64,000 nt of DNA from CAVRJC01 sp963721435 (GCA_963721435.1 CAVRJC010000006.1:124001-188000); one strand, 5' to 3'. Positions 42,491-53,268 are shown, counted from the first letter of the stretch. Numbers and translations are program-made. Notes: generated by a model not told the origin, from the letters alone.

Positions 42491-44593
42491 TTACCGGTCG
42501 ACGTCGCTGAGGGACTCGCCCTCGGGCAGCGGCTCTGCGATGTCCTCGGAGCCGTCGGCGTGCACGAAGTGGCGGAGCCCGCCGGCCTTGCGGCCCATCG
42601 CGGTGTCGACGAGGCGCGCGACCTCGGCACCGTCGAGGGTCTCGTGCTCCAGCAGGTTGCGCGCCACCGCCTCGAGCCCGGCGCGGTTCTCGCCGAGCAC
42701 CTTGCGGGCCCGGTTCTCCTCGTCGCGCAGGATGCGCTCGACCTCTTCGTCGATCACCCGTGCGGTCTCGTCGGAGTAGTCGCGCGTGTGCACGAGGTCT
42801 TCTCCGAGGAACACCGCGCCCTGTGATCCCCACGCCATCGGCCCGATGCGGTCCGACATGCCCCACTCCCGCACCATCTTGCGGGCGAGCTCGGTGCAAC
42901 CGACGAGGTCGTTCTGCGCGCCGGTGCTCGTGTGCCCGTAGACCAGCTCCTCGGCGATGCGACCACCGAGGCGCACGACGAGGGAGTCGGCGATGTACTC
43001 CTTCTTGTAGATGTGGCGCTCCTCGAGTGGAAGCTGCTGCGTGACACCGAGCGCCATGCCCGTGGGGAGGATCGTGACCTTGTGGACGGGATCGGCGTGC
43101 TCCAGCACGTAGGCGAGCACCGCGTGACCACCTTCGTGATACGCGACGACTTCCTTCTCTTCTTCGGTGAGCGCCATCGACTCGCGCGCGAGGCCCATGA
43201 GCACGCGGTCGCGGGCGGCTTCGAAGTCTTCGGAGTGCACGACGTTCTCGCCCCGGCGCACGGCGAACAGTGCGGCTTCGTTCACGAGGTTCGAGAGGTC
43301 GGCGCCCGACATCCCGGGCGTGCCGCGCGCGACGACGTTGACGTCGACGTCGGGTGAGATCTTCTTGTCGCGGAAGTGCACGGTCAGGATCGCCACCCGC
43401 TCGTCCTGGGTGGGGAGCGGCACCATGATCATCCGGTCGAAGCGGCCCGGGCGGAGCAACGCGGGGTCGAGGACGTCGGGCCGGTTGGTGGCCGCCATCA
43501 TCACGATGCCCTCGGTGGCCTCGAAGCCGTCCATCTCCGCGAGCATCTGGTTGAGCGTCTGCTCGCGCTCGTCGTGGCCCCCACCGAGGCCCGCGCCGCG
43601 CTTGCGGCCGATGGAGTCGATCTCGTCGACGAAGATGATCGCGGGCGCCTGCTTGCGCGCGGTTTGGAACAGGTCACGCACGCGGGCGGCACCGACACCG
43701 ACGAACATCTCCATGAAGTCGGAGCCGGTGACCGACACGAACGGCACGCCGGCTTCACCCGCCACCGCGCGTGCGATGAGGGTCTTGCCGGTGCCGGGCG
43801 GCCCGACGAGCAGCACGCCCTTGGGGATGCGCGCGCCGATCTCCTTGAACTTCCCGGGGTTCTTCAGGAAGTCGACGACCTCGTTGATCTCCTGCTTCAC
43901 CGGCCCGTAGCCGGCGACGTCGCCGAAGGTCGTCTTCGGCTTCTCGGTGTTGTAGACCTTGGCGCGGCTGCGGCCGATGTTCATGACCGCGCCCATCTGG
44001 CCCTGCGCGCGCCGGCTGAACCAGATGAACAGGCCGAAGATCAACAGGAGCGGCAGCACCCACAGCAGGATGTCGGTGAAGAGGCTGCTGCTCGTGTCGA
44101 CGTACTTGAGGTCGACCTTGTTCTCGGCGAGCAGCTTGCGCATCGACGACGGCAGGTCGTCCTTCGGGCCCGAGCTCGAGAACTCGTTGCTGCCCTTCAC
44201 CGGTACGCGGTACTTGCCGTCGATCGCGCCGGTGGACTTGTTGTACTCGATGCTCTTCACGTCGCCGGCGGTGACGGCCTTCGTGAACTGCGAGTACGTG
44301 AGGTCGTTCGTCGACGAGCCGGAGTTGGCGAGCGTGCTGACGAGGAACGCCGCCGCGATGAGCGCGAGCACGACCCAGGGCACCCAGCGGAGCGAAGGCG
44401 ACGAGCCGGACGGCTTGTCGCCGCTTCCACCGGGGCCGGAGCTTCCGCTCGATCGCTCGGGCGGGCGATTGCTCCCGCCGGGACGCCAGCCGGGTGGCGG
44501 CGTGGGCGGGCGACCGTTCGGGCCGGGGCGTCCGCTCGCGTCAGGCTCGATTCCGGGCCGAAGATCGGATGGATCTGACGGTCGGCGGCTCAT
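42491..44593 (-). CDS. ftsH: ATP-dependent zinc metalloprotease FtsH
   Basis: 700 aa. A Pro/Gly/Ser-rich cytoplasmic N-terminus of about 70 residues, longer than in E. coli, precedes helix 1 (71-88), an external domain and helix 2 (174-192). The AAA module has Walker A GPPGTGKT (264-271), Walker B IIFVDEID, and SRH ATNRPDVLDPALLRPGRFD. The protease has the zinc motif HEGGH (486-490). It degrades membrane and short-lived cytoplasmic proteins. The start is Met 44593, with AAGGAG 13 bases upstream; TAGCAT further up is the likely -10. Confidence 0.96.
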   Translation of the reverse strand: MSRRPSDPSDLRPGIEPDASGRPGPNGRPPTPPPGWRPGGSNRPPERSSGSSGPGGSGDKPSGSSPSLRWVPWVVLALIAAAFLVSTLANSGSSTNDLTYSQFTKAVTAGDVKSIEYNKSTGAIDGKYRVPVKGSNEFSSSGPKDDLPSSMRKLLAENKVDLKYVDTSSSLFTDILLWVLPLLLIFGLFIWFSRRAQGQMGAVMNIGRSRAKVYNTEKPKTTFGDVAGYGPVKQEINEVVDFLKNPGKFKEIGARIPKGVLLVGPPGTGKTLIARAVAGEAGVPFVSVTGSDFMEMFVGVGAARVRDLFQTARKQAPAIIFVDEIDSIGRKRGAGLGGGHDEREQTLNQMLAEMDGFEATEGIVMMAATNRPDVLDPALLRPGRFDRMIMVPLPTQDERVAILTVHFRDKKISPDVDVNVVARGTPGMSGADLSNLVNEAALFAVRRGENVVHSEDFEAARDRVLMGLARESMALTEEEKEVVAYHEGGHAVLAYVLEHADPVHKVTILPTGMALGVTQQLPLEERHIYKKEYIADSLVVRLGGRIAEELVYGHTSTGAQNDLVGCTELARKMVREWGMSDRIGPMAWGSQGAVFLGEDLVHTRDYSDETARVIDEEVERILRDEENRARKVLGENRAGLEAVARNLLEHETLDGAEVARLVDTAMGRKAGGLRHFVHADGSEDIAEPLPEGESLSDVDR

Positions 44594-44738
44594 GGAACTG
44601 CCCGAACTCCTTGGTGGCGACAGCACCATGCTACGGCCCCGAGGTGCCCGAACGAACCCCGGGCCAGCTTTCCGGGTCGCTCACGTCGCGGCGGGCCGGA
44701 TCATTCGCTGGGCCGGCTCGCTTCCGTCCGCTCTGCTC

Positions 44739-44744
44739 TAGCCT
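44739..44744 (+). promoter_or_regulatory. -10 box TAGCCT before the CPBP gene
   Basis: TAGCCT, 7 bases, then GTG 44752; leaderless arrangement. Confidence 0.38.
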
Positions 44745-44751
44745 GCGATTC

Positions 44752-45444
44752 GTGCATCAGGCCCCGCCGACGCGACCGCGGGTCCGATGGGGGCTGTGGG
44801 ACTTCGCCATCGCGTGGGGCTGCGGGCTGGTCGGCTCCATCGTGGCCGCGACCATCGTCTTCGGCGCCCGCAAACCGTTGCAGCTCATCGTGCTGCTCGT
44901 CGCCCAGAACGCGGCGGTCATCGCCTACCTGGTCTGGGTCGGCCGGGCCAAGGGCGTCGGCTCGCTCTTCGCCAACTTCGGCTTCACGGTGCGGCTCGCC
45001 GACGCGGCGTGGTTCCTCGTCGGCGTGGGGCTGCAGCTGGTGTCGCTGATCCCGACGCAGCTCCTGGTCGAGGCGCACGGCGAATCGGCCAAGCAGGACG
45101 TCGTGAGGATCGCCGACCGGGCGCACGGCATCGAGATCCCGCTGATCATCCTGGGTGTGGCCGTGCTCGCCCCGATCACCGAAGAGCTGCTGTTCCGCGG
45201 GCTGTTGCTCCGGAGCCTGCTGCGGAGAGTGGATCCGGGCGTGGCCGTGTTCGTGTCGGCGCTGATCTTCGGGCTGATCCACGCGCTCGGCGATCCCTCG
45301 GTCGGCACCCTCTTCGCGCTGCCGGCGATCATCCTGCTCGGCCTGGTGTCCGGTATCCAGGCCGTCCGCACCGGCGAGCTCTCGAGGTCGATCCTGCTGC
45401 ACATGGGCTTCAACACCCTGACCGTGGTGTTCCTGTTCGCCTGA
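44752..45444 (+). CDS. CPBP-family intramembrane metalloprotease
   Basis: 230 aa with about six membrane helices. The abortive-infection/CAAX-protease-like motifs are present: motif 1 APITEELLFRGLLLRSLLRR (EExxxR), motif 2 ALIFGLIHAL (FxxxH), and motif 3 HMGFN. These residues form the Glu/His site of Rce1-like glutamic or metallo proteases. In bacteria they process membrane proteins or peptides; the target is unknown. It is divergent from ftsH. Confidence 0.88.
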   Translation: MHQAPPTRPRVRWGLWDFAIAWGCGLVGSIVAATIVFGARKPLQLIVLLVAQNAAVIAYLVWVGRAKGVGSLFANFGFTVRLADAAWFLVGVGLQLVSLIPTQLLVEAHGESAKQDVVRIADRAHGIEIPLIILGVAVLAPITEELLFRGLLLRSLLRRVDPGVAVFVSALIFGLIHALGDPSVGTLFALPAIILLGLVSGIQAVRTGELSRSILLHMGFNTLTVVFLFA

Positions 45445-45491
45445 ATTGACGGATTCGATCCCGGCGTGCGTGTGCCCTCGGTCACGCGCAA

Positions 45492-45520
45492 TTCAAGTTC
45501 TGCCCCACTCGGGCCGAAAC
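45492..45520 (+). promoter_or_regulatory. possible sigma-28/FliA-type promoter
   Basis: TTCA at 45492-45495 and GCCGAAAC at 45513-45520 are separated by 17 bases. This resembles the CTCA-N15-17-GCCGAA promoter reported for FliA in Actinoplanes. A start around 45527 would leave a short leader with a GGGAGG ribosome binding site before the ATG at 45553. No flagellar gene is in the window, so the match stands alone. Confidence 0.3.
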
Positions 45521-45552
45521 GTTGCCCGGGTCGGAGAGCTGGGAGGCTTCAC

Positions 45553-45720
45553 ATGCACTGTTCACGGTGTTCGAAAGCAGCAATGGTCGAGATCCGCATG
45601 CACGTCGGTGAGCGCGAGCTCACGTTCCGTCGGTGCGGTCGGTGCGAGGCGCAGTCGTGGGAGACGGCCGACGGCCCGATCCCGCTCGCGCACGTGCTCG
45701 ATCTCGCACGCGCGGGATAG
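45553..45720 (+). CDS. small zinc-ribbon protein (55 aa)
   Basis: ATG 45553 follows a clear GGGAGG site. The 55-residue product has two Cys pairs, HCSRCSK near the N-terminus and FRRCGRCEAQ in the middle, so it almost certainly binds one zinc. The remainder is one short helix (LAHVLDLARAG). No DNA-binding family is recognised. Its possible sigma-28-type promoter hints at control by a special sigma factor. It lies between a membrane protease and a giant membrane protein and may be transcribed alone. Confidence 0.65.
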   Translation: MHCSRCSKAAMVEIRMHVGERELTFRRCGRCEAQSWETADGPIPLAHVLDLARAG

Positions 45721-45778
45721 CGAGCTCGCGTCCGCGGGCACGCGCCGCCGGCGCGCGTCCGCGTGAGGGGCGCTTTCT

Positions 45779-45784
45779 TATGCT
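45779..45784 (+). promoter_or_regulatory. -10 box TATGCT
   Basis: TATGCT, 6 bases, then ATG 45791; leaderless arrangement. Confidence 0.4.
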
Positions 45785-45790
45785 GGGCCG

Positions 45791-48531
45791 ATGGTCGCAA
45801 CGCGTGAGGCGGACGAGCGCGCGCGCGAGTTGATCACTCCGACCACCGAGCGCCAGCGGGCGGACTACGTCCGCTGGGCGGACCGCATCGAACTGTGGGT
45901 CGGCCTCGCGGTGGTCGCCGCGTGCTGCATCTACATCTTCGTGCAGCTGAAGCCCGGGCTGCTGTTCCTCGACACCACGACCGCCGGCGGCGACACGGGC
46001 GCGCACGTGTGGTTCCCTGCGTACCTGCGTGACCACCTGCTGGGGCACTTCCGGCTCGCGGGTTGGTCGCCCGACTACTACGCGGGCTTTCCCGCCGGGC
46101 AGTTCTACTTCCCGCTGCCGGCGCTGCTGACCGTCATCCTCGACGTCGTCCTCCCCTACAACGTCGCGTTCAAGCTCGTGACCGCGCTCGGGCCCATCCT
46201 GCTGCCGATCTCCGCGTACGTGTTCGGCCGCGGCATCCGCGCACCACGGCCTGCGCCCGCACTGTTCGCCGTTGCCGTGACGGGCTTCCTCTTCTTCAAG
46301 GACGGCGGCGAAGCCACCATGAAGTTCGACCACCACATCATGGGTGGGACGCTCACGAGCACGCTGGCGGGCGAGTTCTCGTTCACGATCGCGGTCGTGT
46401 GCGCGCTGTTCTTCCTCGGCACGTTCGCGCGCGCGCTCGACAAGCGCGGTCCGATGTGGTTGCCGGCGGTGTTCTTCGCCGCGACGTTGATGAGTCATCT
46501 CGTCGTCGGCGTGTTCGCGGTGTACGCCGCAGTCGTGATCTGGTTGATCCGCGGGCCGCTGCGCAGCGCGACGCGCGCGGCCGCGATCGTGGTGGTCGGT
46601 GGCCTGCTCACCGCGGTGTGGACGCTGCCGCTCGCGACGACGCTCAAGTACACGACCGACATGCGGTACGAGCCGGTGAACCTCACCGTGCTCGCGAGCG
46701 GGGCGACGACCAGCTACTTCGATTGGTTGTTCATCAGCGAGCACTGGTTCCTGTTCCCGCTGGTCATCGTCGCGATCATCGGCGGGATCGTGTACCGAAG
46801 ACGCTCGACGCTCGACGTCGTCGCCATCGGGGTCGCGGCGGGCCTCGCGTTCTACTGCTGGGAAGGCCTGCGCGACGTCTTCGGCAAAGCGCCGGCGTGG
46901 AACCTCCGCCTCCTGCCCTTCTGGTACATCATGCTGTACGTCGGCGCGGCGCTCGGCGCCGCGGAGATCGTGCGCCTCGCCGCGCGGTTCTGCGCGTGGG
47001 TGGCGTACGGCACCGAGGACCTCACGCGCGACCCGGACGGCTGGCCGATCCACGCGCGCACACGAGCGTCGAGCACGGTCGTCGACGAGTCCAGTGAGCC
47101 CGAAGCCGCGCTCTCCGCCGCGCTCATCGCCGACGAAACCGCCGGCGGGAGCACGGACCACGAACCGCCACGCCACCGGCGCCGGCACCGACGACTGCGG
47201 TCGTCGCGCCCGGACCGGCGGATCCGGGGCTCGTCGCGCGATCCGGTCTCGTGCGCGCGGTCGCGATCGCAGTCCTGCTGGTGATCCTCACCTCGATCGT
47301 GCTCGTGCGCGTCAACGCCACGAGGGGCTACCTGCCCTACTGGGCGAAGTACAACTACACGGGCTACGAGGGTGGCAAGGCGGAGGACTTCACGCTCAAG
47401 TCGTTCCCCGAGTACCACGCGTTCATGCAGACCGTGGATCAACTCCCGCCCGGCCGCATGCTGTGGGAGGGCAGCGACCAGATCGGCGCGTACGGCACGC
47501 CGCTCGCGCTCATGCTCCTGCCGTACTGGACCGACGGGCGCATCACCACGATGGAGGGCCTCTACTACGAGGCTTCGGCGACCACTCCATACCATTTCAT
47601 GGCGGCGGCCCTGCTCATGTCGCAGCCGTCGAACGCGGTGCGGGGCCTGCCGTACGGATCGCTCGTCGGCTCGAGCGATCCCACGGCGACGTTCGCGCTC
47701 GGTGTGCAGTATCTCCAGACGCTGGGCGTCCGCTACTTCGCCGCCACCACCGAGCTCGTCAAGAGCCTCGCCGCGGCGAACCCCGATCTCACGCAGGTCG
47801 CGACGGTGCCCGATCTCGACAACAAGCCGCCGACCGGTTGGACCATCTACGAGGTCGCCGACTCCGAGCTCGTCGCGCCGCTCGCGTACCAGCCGGTCGT
47901 GGTCGACGGCATGCACGAGGACCCCAACTGGAAGTGCGAGGACAAGCCGCCGCCTCCGGCGGGCACCAAGGCCGACGAGCTCGGCGCGTGGGAGTGCACC
48001 GCGGTCCCGTGGTTCGCCGACGCCACCGCGCTCGACCGCCCGCTCACCGCGGACGGCCCGGACAGCTGGCAGCACGCGACGCAGGAGAACGCCCGCACGA
48101 CCACGAAGAAGGCGCTGCCCCCGGTCACGGTGTCGAACATCCACTCGACCGACGACAGCATCGAGTTCGACGTGTCCCGCACCGGTGTGCCCGTGATGGT
48201 CCGGGCGTCGTACTTCCCGAACTGGGAGGTCGAGGGCGCGACCGGGCCCTACCGGGCGACGCCGAACTTCATGGTGGTCGTGCCCACGAGCAAGCACGTG
48301 AAGCTGGTGTACGGCACCACCACCGCCGAATGGGTGGGCCGGGCCGCCACCGTCCTCGGCTTCGTCGGGCTGGGGTTGCTGGCCTGGTGGGGCTGGAATG
48401 CCCGCACGGGCAAGGGCGACGGGGGCACCGCGGCCGAACCGGTGGCCGACGAGGAGAGCGGGGCCGCGGGCGAAGGGTCGCCCGGCAACCGCAGGCGGAA
48501 GCGCTCGACGGTACGATTGCGATCCCCGTAA
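45791..48531 (+). CDS. large multi-pass membrane protein (6-pyruvoyl-tetrahydropterin synthase-related type), one frameshift
   Basis: Two frames make one ~912-aa protein. The first part has a cytoplasmic start, about ten membrane helices and external loops with GGDTGAHVWFPAYLRDHLLG and YYAGFPAGQFYFPLPALL, the phrase typical of the PTPS-related membrane domain and of GT-C-like proteins (an Asp in the first loop). The second has a helix (AVAIAVLLVILTSIVLVRV), a large external domain and a final helix. One base is missing near 47169 in a Pro/Arg linker; adding it gives EPPxPPAPAPTTAVVAPGPADPG. Function is probably glycan or polyprenol-linked sugar transfer outside the membrane, by similarity only. 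Confidence 0.78.
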
Positions 48532-48549
48532 TCCCACCGGAAGGCCCCC

Positions 48550-49920
48550 GTGGCAGACGCCGCCCTCGACACGATCTTCAAGGCGTACGACATCCGCGGG
48601 ATCTATCCCGACGAGATCGACGAAGACATCGCGCGCCGCGTCGGCAACTCGTTCGTCGCGTTCACCGGCGCCGCGCGGGTGCTCGTCGGGCGCGACGCGC
48701 GCCCCTCGTCGGAGCCGCTCGTCGCCGCGTTCATCGAGGGAGCCACCATGGCCGGTGCCGATGTCGTCGACCTCGGGCTTGCGTCCACGGACCTCTGCTA
48801 CTTCGCGGCGGGCAGCCTCGACGCGCCGGCCGCGATGTTCACCGCGAGCCACAACCCGGCTGCGTACAACGGCATCAAGCTGTGCCGCGCCGGTGCGGGC
48901 CCGATCGGCGAGGAGACCGGGCTGGGCGAGATCAAGGCGATGCTCGCGGCCGGCCTCTTCGAGCGTGGCGAGGACCCCGGTCGCGTGGAGCGCCTCGATC
49001 TGCTCCCCGCGTTCGTCGCGCACGTGCACTCGTTCGTCGACCTCGATGCGCTGGCGCCCATCCGCGTGGTCACCGACACTGCCAATGGCGTCGGTGGGCT
49101 CATCGTGCCCGCGGTCTTCTCGCACCTGCCGTTCCACGTCACGATGCTCTACGGCGACCTCGACGGCACGTTCCCGAACCATCCGGCCGACCCGACCACG
49201 GTCGAGAACCTGAAAGACCTCGCACGTGCAGTGATCGACGGCGACGCCGGTGTCGGCCTCGCGTTCGATGGCGACGCCGACCGCGTGGTGCTCGTGGACG
49301 ACCAGGCCCAGCCTGTCCCGGGCTCCACCACCACCGCGATCCTCGCGGCCGCCATCCTCGGACGGATCTCGGCCGACGCCGAGGAGCCCGACCGGCGGGT
49401 CGTGCACAACCTGATCTGCTCGAAGGCCGTCCCCGAAGTGATCCGGGAGCTCGGTGGCACGCCGATCCGCAGTCGCGTGGGCCACTCGTTCATCAAGCAG
49501 GTGATGGCCGAGACCGGCGCGGTCTTCGGCGGCGAGCACTCGGCGCACTACTACTTCCGCGACAACTTCCGCGCCGACTCCGGCATCATCGCCGCGCTCA
49601 TGGTGCTCGAGCAGCTCTCGATCACCGGTCTCGCGCTCTCGGAGCTCCGCAAGCCGTACGAGCGGTACGCGATGTCGGGTGAGATCAACACCCGCGTCGA
49701 CGACCCCGCGGCAGTGATCGAGCGCATCGCCGCCGCGTACTCCTCGGCGGAGCAGGACCGGCTCGACGGCCTCACCGTCGATCTCGGCGACTGGTGGTTC
49801 AACGTGCGCGCCAGCAACACCGAGCCGCTCCTGCGGCTCAACCTCGAAGCGGCCGACCGCGACGCGTGCGACGAGCACACCGCCGAAGTGCTCGCCGTCG
49901 TGCGCGGCACAACCTCGTGA
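48550..49920 (+). CDS. manB: phosphomannomutase/phosphoglucomutase
   Basis: 456 aa. Alpha-D-phosphohexomutase interconverting mannose-6-P and mannose-1-P (or the glucose forms). All four loops are visible: the phosphoserine loop MFTASHNPAAYNGIK, the metal loop AFDGDADRVVL, the sugar loop FGGEHSAHYYFRD and the phosphate loop RASNTEPLLRLN. GTG 48550 with GGAAGG upstream. Next come Trm112-like and SIS isomerase genes, as in the mycobacterial manB region. It would supply mannose-1-P to the pyrophosphorylase at 25303. Confidence 0.95.
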   Translation: MADAALDTIFKAYDIRGIYPDEIDEDIARRVGNSFVAFTGAARVLVGRDARPSSEPLVAAFIEGATMAGADVVDLGLASTDLCYFAAGSLDAPAAMFTASHNPAAYNGIKLCRAGAGPIGEETGLGEIKAMLAAGLFERGEDPGRVERLDLLPAFVAHVHSFVDLDALAPIRVVTDTANGVGGLIVPAVFSHLPFHVTMLYGDLDGTFPNHPADPTTVENLKDLARAVIDGDAGVGLAFDGDADRVVLVDDQAQPVPGSTTTAILAAAILGRISADAEEPDRRVVHNLICSKAVPEVIRELGGTPIRSRVGHSFIKQVMAETGAVFGGEHSAHYYFRDNFRADSGIIAALMVLEQLSITGLALSELRKPYERYAMSGEINTRVDDPAAVIERIAAAYSSAEQDRLDGLTVDLGDWWFNVRASNTEPLLRLNLEAADRDACDEHTAEVLAVVRGTTS

Positions 49921-49948
49921 AGTACTTCTCTGCAGTGAAAGGGCCCGA

Positions 49949-50194
49949 ATGACGCTCGACCCGAAGTTGCTCGAGATCCTCGCCTGCCCGGAAGACAAGG
50001 GCCCGCTGCTCTACTTCGAGGATGAGTCGCTCCTCTACAACCCGCGGCTGCACCGGATCTACGCGGTGAAGGACGACATCCCGATCATGCTCATCGACGA
50101 AGCCACCGCGGCCGACGACACCGAGCACGCGCGCCTCGTCGCCAAGGCGGACACCGACGGCATCCAGCCGACCTTTGTCGAGTCGTCTTCGTGA
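49949..50194 (+). CDS. Trm112 family protein
   Basis: 81 aa. LLEILACPEDKGPLLYFEDESLLYNPRLHRIYAVKDDIPIMLIDEA is the standard Trm112/YcaR pattern: an N-terminal CP motif, here with one Cys where zinc-binding members have more, and the DIPIMLIDEA strand-helix. Bacterial members are small partners of unknown use, often in cell-wall sugar clusters. It sits between manB and the SIS isomerase; its stop overlaps the next GTG (GTGA). Confidence 0.9.
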   Translation: MTLDPKLLEILACPEDKGPLLYFEDESLLYNPRLHRIYAVKDDIPIMLIDEATAADDTEHARLVAKADTDGIQPTFVESSS

Positions 50195-51236
50195 CCGACT
50201 CGCTCGACTTCGGCCAGGCGCTCTGTGGCCTGCCCGAGCAACTCGCGCACGCGCACGAGCTCGCGGGGAAGCTGCCGGCCGCGGTGATCCCGGCGCGGGA
50301 CGACTTCGACAACGTCGTCGTGCTCGGCATGGGCGGATCCGGCGTCGCGGGTGACGTCGTGCAGGTCGTCGGCACCGCGACCCTGCCGGTGCCGCTCGTC
50401 GTGCTCAAGCACTACCGCACGCCGGAGTTCGTGGGCCCCCGCACGCTCGCGTTCGCGGTCTCCTACTCCGGTGACACCGAGGAGACGGTCGAGATGGCAC
50501 GCGGCGCGCACGCCGCCGGCGCAACCGTCATCGCGATCAGCTCCGGCGGCGCGCTCGCGCAGTTCGCACGGCAGCAGGGTGCGTTGCACGTGCCGTGCCC
50601 CGAAGGCATCCCGGTGCCGCGGCTCGCACTCGGCGCACTGGTCGCCCCGCTGTTCGTGATCCTGTTCCGCATGGGCATGCTCCCCGAGGCACACGCGGCG
50701 ATGCTGCGCGGCGCAGCAGCAGCTCGCTCGTCGACGGGACCAGTGCAAGCCCGACGTCGAACTCGCCCGCAATCCGGCGCGCGAGCTGGCGCGCAAGATC
50801 GACCGCACCATCCCGATCATCTACGGGATCGGCGGGCTCGGTGGCGTCGCGGCGATGCGCTGGAAGCAGTCGATGAACGAGAACGCCAAGGCGCCCGCGT
50901 TCTGGAACGCGTACCCGGAACTCGACCACAACGAGGTGTGCGGCTGGGGCCAGCACGGCGACGTCACGAGGCAGCTGTTCACCCTGGTCGAGCTCGCGCA
51001 CGGCCTGGAGCACCCGCAGCTCCCGCGGCGAGCGGCCGCGACACGCGAGATCATCGAAGAGGCGCTGCACCAGGTGCTGCACGTCGAGGCCGAAGGCGAG
51101 GGGCGGCTCGCGCAGCTCCTCGATCTCATGTACCTCGGCGACTGGACCAGCTACTACGTCGCACTCGCCAACGACGTCGACCCCGGCCCCATCGACGCCA
51201 TCACCCAGCTGAAGGCAGCGCCTCGCGCAGGGGTAG
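50191..51236 (+). CDS. SIS-domain sugar isomerase (bifunctional phosphoglucose/phosphomannose isomerase type), two frameshifts
   Basis: About 348 aa when joined. The N-terminal SIS domain has NVVVLGMGGSGVAGDVVQ and AVSYSGDTEETVEMARGA; the second half has IPIIYGIGGLGGVAAMRWKQSMNENAKAPAFWNAYPELDHNEVCGW, the PGI/PMI substrate signature with Glu/His. An extra base near 50708 shifts the frame inside AQQQLARRRDQC, and an extra C near 51221 hides the end, LKAALAQG then TAG 51234-51236. It interconverts fructose-6-P with glucose-6-P and mannose-6-P, feeding manB. GTG 50191 overlaps the Trm112-like stop. Confidence 0.85.
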
Positions 51237-51250
51237 CGCATGCCAAGAGC

Positions 51251-51447
51251 ATGCTGCTGGCATGCTTGGTCGACAGCCGAGACCTGGTCGAGCGCGCGTT
51301 CGAGCTGCGGCACTCGATGACGGTCCAGAACGCGTCGTCATCGCGCTCGCCGAGCAGCTCGGCTGTGGCCTGCTCACGTCCGACACCCGGCTGGCCCGCG
51401 CGCGGGATCACCGTTCCGGTCACGGTGGTGTGAGCGCGGCGCGGTAG
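51251..51447 (+). pseudogene. C-terminal remnant of a VapC-like PIN-domain ribonuclease
   Basis: Two frames carry the C-terminal third of a PIN toxin: RDLVERAFELRHSMTVQNA in one and VVIALAEQLGCGLLTSDTRLARARDH in the next, joined if one base is missing near 51333 (NAYVIALAEQLG). This is the end of VapC proteins, with the Asp of TSDTRLARA. The first ~80 residues, which carry the first catalytic Asp, are absent: only 14 bases separate it from the upstream stop. No VapB antitoxin is seen. Either a degraded toxin-antitoxin pair or missing sequence in a poorly resolved region. Confidence 0.55.
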
Positions 51448-51450
51448 CCT
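51445..51450 (+). promoter_or_regulatory. -10 box TAGCCT for the ahcY leader
   Basis: TAGCCT would start transcription near 51457, at the foot of the structured leader described next. Its TAG is also the stop of the PIN remnant. Confidence 0.35.
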
Positions 51451-51456
51451 GTCCGC

Positions 51457-51531
51457 AGGTCGGGCCAGAGGCTGTCACCCGGTGATCCGGGCCGACTCTG
51501 ACATCACTGGTCGGGCTCGCGTTCGTGAGCC
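51457..51531 (+). promoter_or_regulatory. structured 5' leader of ahcY with alternative pairings
   Basis: CCGAC (51492-51496) can pair with GTCGG upstream (51459-51463) or with an identical GTCGG downstream (51510-51514); GGTCGGGC occurs at both places. Between them are a strong hairpin CCCGG-TGAT-CCGGG (51478-51491) and a possible TGTCA/TGACA stem (51473-51477 with 51499-51503). A 7-bp hairpin GGCTCGC/GTGAGCC closes on GTTC (51514-51531) and overlaps the downstream GTCGG. The mutual exclusion is what a riboswitch or attenuator needs. It does not match the SAH riboswitch core I know. Confidence 0.4.
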
Positions 51532-51585
51532 GCGGCCCCGTCGATCGATGCGGTACCTGATGAACCTGATGAAGGAGTCTCCACG

Positions 51586-53047
<1,462 letters not shown>

Positions 53048-53060
<13 letters not shown>

Positions 53061-53200
53061 GCAGACAAAGAGGATCGCCACCGGATCGCAACCAGCGCGA
53101 TCACGGCGATCAGGATGCGGTCGAAGTGGTCGTCGGCGTGGGCCAACTTCCGCTCGATGTTGGCGACGGTGCTACGCGTCCAGCTGACGAAGAGTTCCAT
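53048..53200 (-). CDS. small single-pass membrane protein candidate (50 aa)
   Basis: A frame from ATG 53200 to TAG 53048-53050 encodes an amphipathic N-terminal helix (STVANIERKLAHADDHFDR) and one hydrophobic segment (ILIAVIALVAIRW), then a short basic tail. AAGGA lies about 12 bases upstream. It is convergent with the end of ahcY and overlaps it slightly. A CRP-type palindrome lies about 50 bases upstream of its start. It sits in the indel-rich region, so its true end may differ. Confidence 0.4.
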
Positions 53201-53250
53201 GCGGGGGCCGTCCTTGTTCGTCGTTTCCCGGCCCCACCGGATGCTGCAAC

Positions 53251-53268
53251 AGTGTGATCGGCGTCACA
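53251..53268. promoter_or_regulatory. CRP-type palindromic binding site
   Basis: GTGTGA-N6-TCACAC is a perfect 6+6 palindrome containing the CRP/GlxR core TGTGA-N6-TCACA. It lies between the minus-strand small gene starting at 53200 and comF starting at 53390, in a 189-base gene-free gap. Actinobacterial CRP-family proteins use this core. Confidence 0.6.

Noticed and set aside
46852..49998. 1048-residue minus-strand open frame
   Set aside because: Antisense to the giant membrane protein and manB; Arg/His/Asp-rich sequence without motifs.
51457..51531. Known SAH riboswitch upstream of ahcY
   Set aside because: The conserved GAGGAGCGCUGC and CCAGGCUCG core blocks are not present, so only an unclassified leader is claimed.
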